Shown here piece after piece: positions 55,701-64,000 of a stretch of 64,000 nt of DNA (positions are counted from its first letter, which is position 1; each line of letters opens with the position of its first letter). Origin of the DNA: Arenicola marina (taxonomy: Eukaryota; Annelida; Polychaeta; Arenicolidae). The position numbers were made by a program, and so were the translations under genes. The notes under the pieces are model-generated. The model worked only from the letters and a program-made list of their open reading frames with translations. It ran no database searches and was not told where the DNA came from. The stretch covers positions 40,330,811-40,394,810 of the forward strand of contig OZ025255.1 of NCBI GenBank assembly GCA_964019135.1, in the 5' to 3' direction.

Positions 55701-58700
55701 GGTCTGGTGACTGGCGATTGCCGAGTGGGGTCTGGTGACTGACGATTGCTGAGTGGGGTCTAGTGACTGGCGATTGCTGAGTGGGGTCTGGTGACTGACG
55801 ATTGCCGAGTGGGGTCTGGTGACTGACGATTGCCGAGTGGGGTCTGGTGACTGGCGATTGCCGAGTGGGGTCTGGTGACTGACGATTGCCGAGTGGGGTC
55901 TGGTGACTGACGATTGCTGAGTGGGGTCTGGTGACTGGCGATTGCCGAGTGGGGTCTGGTGACTGACGATTGCCGAGTGGGGTCTGGTGACTGACGATTG
56001 CCGAGTGGGGTCTGGTGACTGGCGATTGCCGAGTGGGGTCTGGTGACTGACGATTGCCGAGTGGGGTCTGGTGACTGGCGATTGCCGAGTGGGGTCTGGT
56101 GACTGACGATTGCTGAGTGGGGTCTGGTGACTGACGATTGCCGAGTGGGGTCTGGTGACTGGCGATTGCCGAGTGGGGTCTGGTGACTGGCGATTGCCGA
56201 GTGGGGTCTGGTGACTGGCGATTGCCGAGTGGGGTCTGGTGACTGGCGATTGCCGAGTGGGGTCTGGTGACGGGCGATTGCCGAGTGGGGTCTGGTGACG
56301 GGCGATTGCTGAGTGGGGTCTGGTGACGGGCGATTGCTGAGTGGGGTCTGGTGACTGGCGATTGCCGAGTGGGGTCTGGTGACGGGCGATTGCCGAGTGG
56401 GGTCTGGTGACTGACGATTGCCGAGTGGGGTCTGGTGACTGGCGATTGCCGAGTGGGGTCTGGTGAATAGCGATTGCCGAGTGGGGTCTGGTGACTGGCG
56501 ATTGCCGAGTGGGGTCTAGTGAGTGGCGATTGCCGAGTGGGGTCTGGTGACGGGCGATTGCCGAGTGGGGTCTGGTGACTGACGATTGCCGAGTGGGGTC
56601 TGGTGACTGACGATGGCCGAGTGGGGTCTGGTGACTGACGATTGCCGAGTGGGGTCTGGTGACTGGCGATTGCCGAGTGGGGTCTGGTGACTGGCGATTG
56701 CCGAGTGGGGTCTAGTGACTGACGATTGCCGAGTGGGGTCTGGTGACTAGCGATTGCCGAGTGGGGTCTGGTGACTGACGATTGCTGAGTGGGGTCTGGT
56801 GACTGGCGATTGCCGAGTGGGGTCTGGTGACTGGCGATTGCCGAGTGGGGTCTGGTGACTGGCGATTGCCGAGTGGGGTCTGGTGACTGGCGATTGCCGA
56901 GTGGGGTCTGGTGACTAGCGATTGCCGAGTGGGGTCTGGTGACTGGCGATTGCCGAATGGGGTCTGGTGACTGGCGATTGCCGAGTGGGGTCTGGTGACG
57001 GGCGATTGCCGAGTGGGGTCTAGTGACTGGCGATTGCCGAGTGGGGTCTGGTGACTGGCGATTGCCGCGTGGGGTCTGGTGACTGACGATTGCCGAGTGG
57101 GGTCTGGTGACTGACGATTGCCGAGTGGGGTCTGGTGACTGACGATTGCCGAGTGGGGTCTGGTGACTGACGATTGCCGAGTGGGGTCTGGTGACGGGCG
57201 ATTGCCGAGTGGGGTCTGGTGACGGGCGATTGCTGAGTGGGGTCTAGTGACTGGCGATTGCTGAGTGGGGTCTAGTGACTGGCGATTGCTGAGTGGGGTC
57301 TGGTGACTGACGATTGCCGAGTGGGGTCTGGTGACTGACGATTGCCGAGTGGGGTCTGGTGACTGGCGATTGCCGAGTGGGGTCTGGTGACTGACGATTG
57401 CCGAGTGGGGTCTGGTGACTGGCGACTGCCGAGTGGGGTCTGGTGACTGGCGATTGCCGAGTGGGGTCTGGTGACTGACGATTGCTGAGTGGGGTCTAGT
57501 GACTGGCGATTGCTGAGTGGGGTCTGGTGACTGACGATTGCCGAGTGGGGTCTGGTGACTGACGATTGCCGAGTGGGGTCTGGTGACTGGCGATTGCCGA
57601 GTGGGGTCTGGTGACTGACGATTGCCGAGTGGGGTCTGGTGACTGACGATTGCTGAGTGGGGTCTGGTGACTGGCGATTGCCGAGTGGGGTCTGGTGACT
57701 GACGATTGCCGAGTGGGGTCTGGTGACTGACGATTGCCGAGTGGGGTCTGGTGACTGGCGATTGCCGAGTGGGGTCTGGTGACTGACGATTGCCGAGTGG
57801 GGTCTGGTGACTGGCGATTGCCGAGTGGGGTCTGGTGACTGACGATTGCTGAGTGGGGTCTGGTGACTGACGATTGCCGAGTGGGGTCTGGTGACTGGCG
57901 ATTGCCGAGTGGGGTCTGGTGACTGGCGATTGCCGAGTGGGGTCTGGTGACTGGCGATTGCCGAGTGGGGTCTGGTGACTGGCGATTGCCGAGTGGGGTC
58001 TGGTGACGGGCGATTGCCGAGTGGGGTCTGGTGACGGGCGATTGCTGAGTGGGGTCTGGTGACGGGCGATTGCTGAGTGGGGTCTGGTGACTGGCGATTG
58101 CCGAGTGGGGTCTGGTGACGGGCGATTGCCGAGTGGGGTCTGGTGACTGACGATTGCCGAGTGGGGTCTGGTGACTGGCGATTGCCGAGTGGGGTCTGGT
58201 GAATAGCGATTGCCGAGTGGGGTCTGGTGACTGGCGATTGCCGAGTGGGGTCTGGTGACTGGCGAATGTCGAGTGGGGTCTGGTGACTGGCGATTGCCGA
58301 GTGGGGTCTGGTGACTGGCGCTTGCCGAGTGGGGTCTGGTGACTGGCGATTGCCGAGTGGGGTCTGGTGACTGGCGATTGCCGAGTGGGGTCTGGTGACT
58401 AGCGATTGCCGAGTGGGGTCTGGCGACTGGCGATTGCCGAGTGGGGTCTGGTGACTGGCGATTGCCGAGTGGGGTCTGGTGAATAGCGATTGCCGAGTGG
58501 GGTCTGGTGACTGGCGATTGCCGAGTGGGGTCTGATGACTGACGATTGCCGAGTGGGGTCTGGTGACTGACGATTGCCGAGTGGGGTCTGGTGACTGACG
58601 ATTGCCGAGTGGGGTCTGGTGACGGGCGATTGCCGAGTGGGGTCTGGTGACGGGCGATTGCTGAGTGGGGTCTAGTGACTGGCGATTGCTGAGTGGGGTC

Positions 58701-61700
58701 TAGTGACTGGCGATTGCTGAGTGGGGTCTGGTGACTGACGATTGCCGAGTGGGGTCTGGTGACTGACGATTGCCGAGTGGGGTCTGGTGACTGGCGATTG
58801 CCGAGTGGGGTCTGGTGACTGACGATTGCCGAGTAGGGTCTGGTGACTGGCGATTGCCGAGTGGGGTCTGGTGACTGGCGATTGCCGAGTGGGGTCTGGT
58901 GACTGACGATTGCTGAGTGGGGTCTAGTGACTGGCGATTGCTGAGTGGGGTCTGGTGACGGGCGATTGCCGAGTGGGGTCTGGTGACGGGCGATTGCTGA
59001 GTGGGGTCTAGTGACTGGCGATTGCTGAGTGGGGTCTAGTGACTGGCGATTGCTGAGTGGGGTCTGGTGACTGACGATTGCCGAGTGGGGTCTGGTGACT
59101 GACGATTGCCGAGTGGGGTCTGGTGACTGGCGATTGCCGAGTGGGGTCTGGTGACTGACGATTGCCGAGTGGGGTCTGGTGACTGGCGACTGCCGAGTGG
59201 GGTCTGGTGACTGGCGATTGCCGAGTGGGGTCTGGTGACTGACGATTGCTGAGTGGGGTCTAGTGACTGGCGATTGCTGAGTGGGGTCTGGTGACTGACG
59301 ATTGCCGAGTGGGGTCTGGTGACTGACGATTGCCGAGTGGGGTCTGGTGACTGGCGATTGCCGAGTGGGGTCTGGTGACTGACGATTGCCGAGTGGGGTC
59401 TGGTGACTGGCGATTGCCGAGTGGGGTCTGGTGACTGACGATTGCCGAGTGGGGTCTGGTGACTGACGATTGCCGAGTGGGGTCTGGTGACTGGCGATTG
59501 CCGAGTGGGGTCTGGTGACTGGCGATTGCCGAGTGGGGTCTGGTGACTGGCGATTGCCGAGTGGGGTCTGGTGACTGGCGATTGCCGAGTGGGGTCTGGT
59601 GACTGACGATTGCCGAGTGGGGTCTGGTGACGGGCGATTGCTGAGTGGGGTCTGGTGACTGGCGATTGCCGAGTGGGGTCTGGTGACGGGCGATTGCCGA
59701 GTGGGGTCTGGTGACTGACGATTGCCGAGTGGGGTCTGGTGACGGGCGATTGCTGAGTGGGGTCTGGTGACTGGCGATTGCCGAGTGGGGTCTGGTGACG
59801 GGCGATTGCCGAGTGGGGTCTGGTGACTGACGATTGCCGAGTGGGGTCTGGTGACTGGCGATTGCCGAGTGGGGTCTGGTGAATAGCGATTGCCGAGTGG
59901 GGTCTGGTGACTGGCGATTGCCGAGTGGGGTCTGGTGACTGGCGAATGTCGAGTGGGGTCTGGTGACTGGCGATTGCCGAGTGGGGTCTGGTGACTGGCG
60001 CTTGCCGAGTGGGGTCTGGTGACTGGCGATTGCCGAGTGGGGTCTGGTGACTGGCGATTGCCGAGTGGGGTCTGGTGACTAGCGATTGCCGAGTGGGGTC
60101 TGGCGACTGGCGATTGCCGAGTGGGGTCTGGTGACTGGCGATTGCCGAGTGGGGTCTGGTGAATAGCGATTGCCGAGTAGGGTCTGGTGACTGGCGATTG
60201 CCGAGTGGGGTCTGATGACTGACGATTGCCGAGTGGGGTCTGGTGACTGACGATTGCCGAGTGGGGTCTGGTGACTGACGATTGCCGAGTGGGGTCTGGT
60301 GACGGGCGATTGCCGAGTGGGGTCTGGTGACGGGCGATTGCTGAGTGGGGTCTAGTGACTGGCGATTGCTGAGTGGGGTCTAGTGACTGGCGATTGCTGA
60401 GTGGGGTCTGGTGACTGACGATTGCCGAGTGGGGTCTGGTGACTGACGATTGCCGAGTGGGGTCTGGTGACTGGCGATTGCCGAGTGGGGTCTGGTGACT
60501 GACGATTGCCGAGTAGGGTCTGGTGACTGGCGATTGCCGAGTGGGGTCTGGTGACTGGCGATTGCCGAGTGGGGTCTGGTGACTGACGATTGCTGAGTGG
60601 GGTCTAGTGACTGGCGATTGCTGAGTGGGGTCTGGTGACTGACGATTGCCGAGTGGGGTCTGGTGACTGGCGATTACCGAGTGGGGTCTGGTGACTGGCG
60701 ATTGCCGAGTGGGGTCTGGTGACTGACGATTGCCGAGTGGGGTCTGGTGACTGGCGATTGCCGAGTGGGGTCTGGTGACTGACGATTGCTGAGTGGGGTC
60801 TGGTGACTGACGATTGCCGAGTGGGGTCTGGTGACTGGCGATTGCCGAGTGGGGTCTGGTGACTGGCGATTGCCGAGTGGGGTCTGGTGACTGGCGATTG
60901 CCGAGTGGGGTCTGGTGACTGGCGATTGCCGAGTGGGGTCTGGTGACTGACGATTGCCGAGTGGGGTCTGGTGACGGGCGATTGCTGAGTGGGGTCTGGT
61001 GACTGGCGATTGCCGAGTGGGGTCTGGTGACGGGCGATTGCCGAGTGGGGTCTGGTGACTGACGATTGCCGAGTGGGGTCTGGTGACGGGCGATTGCTGA
61101 GTGGGGTCTGGTGACTGGCGATTGCCGAGTGGGGTCTGGTGACGGGCGATTGCCGAGTGGGGTCTGGTGACTGACGATTGCCGAGTGGGGTCTGGTGACT
61201 GGCGATTGCCGAGTGGGGTCTGGTGAATAGCGATTGCCGAGTGGGGTCTGGTGACTGGCGATTGCCGAGTGGGGTCTGGTGACTGGCGAATGTCGAGTGG
61301 GGTCTGGTGACTGGCGATTGCCGAGTGGGGTCTGGTGACTGGCGCTTGCCGAGTGGGGTCTGGTGACTGGCGATTGCCGAGTGGGGTCTGGTGACTGGCG
61401 ATTGCCGAGTGGGGTCTGGTGACTAGCGATTGCCGAGTGGGGTCTGGCGACTGGCGATTGCCGAGTGGGGTCTGGTGACTGGCGATTGCCGAGTGGGGTC
61501 TGGTGAATAGCGATTGCCGAGTGGGGTCTGGTGACTGGCGATTGCCGAGTGGGGTCTGATGACTAGCGATTGCCGAGTGGGGTCTGGTGACTGGCGATTG
61601 CCGAATGGGGTCTGGTGACTGGCGATTGCCGAGTGGGGTCTGGTGACTGGCGATTGCCGAGTGGGGTCTGGTGACTGGCGATTGCCGAGTGGGGTCTGGT

Positions 61701-62436
61701 GACTGACGATTGCTGAGTGGGGTCTAGTGACTGGCGATTGCTGAGTGGGGTCTGGTGACTGACGATTGCCGAGTGGGGTCTGGTGACTGACGATTGCTGA
61801 GTGGGGTCTGGTGACTGACGATTGCCGAGTGGGGTCTGGTGACTGACGATTGCCGAGTGGGGTCTGGTGACTGACGATTGCCGAGTGGGGTCTGGTGACT
61901 GGCGATTGCCGAGTGGGGTCTGGTGACTGGCGATTACCGAGTGGGGTCTGGTGACTGGCGATTGCCGAGTGGGGTCTAGTGACTGGCGATTGTCGAGTGG
62001 GGTCTGGTGACTGGCGATTGCCGAGTGAGGTCTGGTGACTAGCGATTGCCGAGCGGGGTCTGGTGACTGGCGATTGCCGAGTGGGGTCTAGTGACTGGCG
62101 ATTGCCGAGTGGGGTCTGGTGACTAGCCATTGCCGAGTGGGGTCTGGTGACTGGCGATTGCCGAGTGGGGTCTGGTGACTGGCGATTGCCGAGTGGGGTC
62201 TAGTGACTGGCGATTGCCGAGTGGGGTCTGGTGACTGGCGATTGCCGAGTGATGTCTGGTAACTAGCGATTGCCGAGTGGGGTCTGGTGACTGGCGATTG
62301 CCGAGTGATGTCTGGTAACTAGCGATTGCCGAGTGGGGTCTGGTGACTGGCGATTGCCGAGTGGGGTCTGGTGACTGGCGATTGCCGAGTGATGTCTGGT
62401 AACTAGCGATTGCCGAGTGGGGTCTGGTGACTGGCG
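49762..62436. repeat. 28-bp satellite array, about 450 copies, nested higher-order repeats
   Basis: A 12.7-kb uninterrupted array with the 28-bp unit core GATTGCCGAGTGGGGTCTGG. Rare variants act as markers of larger units. GATGGCCGAG occurs at 53141, 54877 and 56613 (1736 bp apart, 62 units). GACGGGCGATTGCTGAG followed by TCTAGTG occurs at 53747, 55483 and 57219 with the same spacing. GGCGAATGTCGAG at 58261 and 59941 gives 1680 bp (60 units), and 59941 to 61285 gives 1344 bp (48 units). Smaller steps of 39, 12 and 4 units also appear. The edges (49762-49800 and 62248-62436) are more diverged. Minus-strand open frames, for example 61423-62130, arise because the unit lacks stops on that strand. 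Confidence 0.97.
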
Positions 62437-63149
62437 AATATTCTGAATATTTAGGAATATTCCACTGGGGAATACCGATCCCACCGATTGTAAACCATAG
62501 GCCACTGACCGGAGAACGCCGAGGGAGATCTGTCGACCGATGGGCTCTGACTCATATTGGCAGCCGCCGCCACTTCCGGTTACCGCTGTGCTTCCGGTTT
62601 ATGGTAATCGAGAGGAGTTGCCATATGGAATCGACGCCAAATAGAATTACTATCGCTATTCACGAGGAAACTTATTAACATCGTCTATGCTTTACTTGGA
62701 TGCCGCCGGGTCAACCAACGCGGTTGTATTGCGCTGATATAACGCATACCTTGTACATATCTATGTCACTTGAATAAACATATCATAGAAGGCAGATAGG
62801 CATCTTTTCTATATCATATTGCAATATCTGCGGATTGGGGATGGGGTAGGAGGGAGGTCCGGTTTGAATAGGTTTTAACGTGACTAAACAATTATATTTT
62901 TATACGGAATATTTTAGCTCCTATATATTACTTAGCAATGTGACCGGTGTGCATTTGTCTCCATCATAAATATACACGAGAACTGTCATCATGTCATGCC
63001 GGGTATATAAAGGCCGTGGTCTAAGGTTATAAGAGTGCAGCTGCCCCCAGAGTTGTTTATTTCTTTTCTTCACGAATAGATCTCTGTATGGCGTGACTTC
63101 TACCCTCGGTCCCCGTGTCGTGAGTCGGGGGCAGATGTCTCGCCGTGGT
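62437..63149. other. Unannotated spacer
   Basis: Unique sequence between two arrays. It holds a TATA-like motif at 63004. The boundary to the 28-bp array is an AT-rich segment with two GAATATTC palindromes (62434-62462). Confidence 0.5.
63004..63011 (+). promoter_or_regulatory. TATA-box-like motif
   Basis: TATATAAA followed by GG, in a setting where a transcript might start about 30 bp downstream. No first exon is recognisable before the purine array, so this is only a candidate. Confidence 0.2.
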
Positions 63150-64000
63150 CCTCGAAAGAGTGAGTGGGGCAGAGAGAGAAAGGGAGGGGGAGGCAGAGAA
63201 AAAGAGAGAGAGGGTGGCAGATAGAGAAAGGGAGCGGGAGGCAGAGAGAGAAAGGGAGAGGGAGGCAGAGAGAGAAAGGGAGGGAGAGGCAGAGAAAGGA
63301 AGAGGGAGGCAGAGAGAGAAAGGGAAGGGGGGGGGGCAGAGAGAGAAAGGGAGAGGGAGGCAGAGAGAGAAAGGGAGAGGGGGGCAGAGAGAGAGAGGGA
63401 GGGGGGGCAGAGAGAGAAAGGGAGGGGGGGGGGCAGAGAGAGAAGGGGGGGGGGCAGAGAGAGAAAGGGAGAGGGAGGCAGAGAGAGAAAGGGAGAGGGA
63501 GGCAGAGAGAGAAAGGGAGAGGGAGGCAGAGAGAGAAAGGGAGGGGGAGGCAGAGAGAGAAAGGGAGAGGGAGGCAGAGAGAGAAAGGGAGGGGGGGCAG
63601 AGAGAGAAAGGGAGGGGGGGGGCAGAGAGAGAAAGAGAGGGAGAGGCAGAGAGAGAAAGGGAGAGGGAGGCAGAGAGAGAAAGGGAGAGGGAGGCAGAGA
63701 GAGAAAGGGAGAGGGAGGCAGAGAGAGAAAGGGGGGGGGAGACAGAGAGAGAAAGGGAGAGGGATGCAGAGAGAGAAAGGGAGAGGGAGGCAGAGAGAGA
63801 AAGGGAGGGGGGGGGGGCAGAGAGAGAAAGGGAGGGGGAGACAGAGAGAGAAAGGGAGAGGGAGGCAGAGAGAGAAAGGGAGGGGGGGGGCAGAGAGAGA
63901 AAGGGAGAGGGAGGCAGAGAGAGAAAGGGAGGGGGAGACAGAGAGAGAGAAAGGGAGAGGGAGGCAGAGAGAGAAAGGGAGGGGGAGGCAGAGAGAGAAA
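63150..64000. repeat. 24-bp homopurine minisatellite, runs off the window
   Basis: About 35 copies of CAGAGAGAGAAAGGGAGAGG plus GAGG (24 bp, spacing checked at 63481 and 63505), with variants in which the G-rich end expands to 9-11 G. The plus strand is almost entirely purine apart from one C per unit. The array continues beyond 64000. Confidence 0.95.

Noticed and set aside
62434-62462. Heat-shock element
   Set aside because: Two GAATATTC palindromes are present, but their spacing does not match alternating GAA and TTC blocks at 5-bp steps.
49762-62505. CRISPR array
   Set aside because: The 28-bp periodicity suggests repeat length, but there are no unique spacers, no cas genes, and the genome is eukaryotic.

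Overview
This is a eukaryotic, animal window with no bacterial or phage content. It is gene-poor and dominated by tandem repeats. Two host genes can be recognised, both as fragments with canonical splice sites. One is the terminal coding exon of a mitochondrial Lon protease (LONP1 type, plus strand, 17967-18113). The other is a pair of exons that together encode a complete synaptotagmin C2B domain (minus strand, 42820-42943 then 33317-33624), split by a 9.2 kb intron. The synaptotagmin resembles, from memory, invertebrate synaptotagmin-alpha or the Syt4/11 group. With the minisatellite load, the GC-ending codons and the tRNA-derived SINEs, this suggests an invertebrate bilaterian, perhaps marine. 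The sequence alone does not fix the phylum.

Layout. 0-9 kb holds unannotated DNA, a SINE/LINE relic (1138-1430), a 13-bp minisatellite (1.8-2.5 kb), a 51-bp minisatellite (3.0-4.5 kb), a complete tRNA-SINE with an 11-bp target-site duplication (4880-5138) and a 36-bp minisatellite of about 93 units (5.4-8.7 kb). 9-17 kb holds low-complexity G- and C-rich stretches, a second SINE copy and 20-, 45-, 17- and 12-bp repeats. The last LONP1 exon lies at 18.0 kb. 18-33 kb is the space between two genes that converge tail to tail. It holds a 31-bp array (24.2-25.4 kb), a GC-rich array (26.2-26.6 kb), the 3' end of a non-LTR retrotransposon (27.2-27.7 kb), a degenerate TTAGGG-like array and a 43-bp triplet. 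33.3-42.9 kb is the 3' part of the synaptotagmin gene; its intron carries a 25-bp array of about 65 units and several smaller arrays. 43-49.7 kb is mostly unique sequence, with a large imperfect inverted repeat (44291-45816). 49.8-62.4 kb is one continuous 28-bp array of roughly 450 units with nested higher-order repeats of 62, 60 and 48 units. The window ends in a homopurine 24-bp array (63.15-64.0 kb) that runs off the edge.

The many long open frames inside the arrays are, in my reading, consequences of stop-free units rather than genes. The most interesting content is the repeat architecture: nested amplification in the 28-bp and 36-bp arrays, two unrelated minisatellites that both present CACGTG sites, SINE subfamilies that appear to share a body, and a 1.5 kb inverted-repeat structure of unknown origin.
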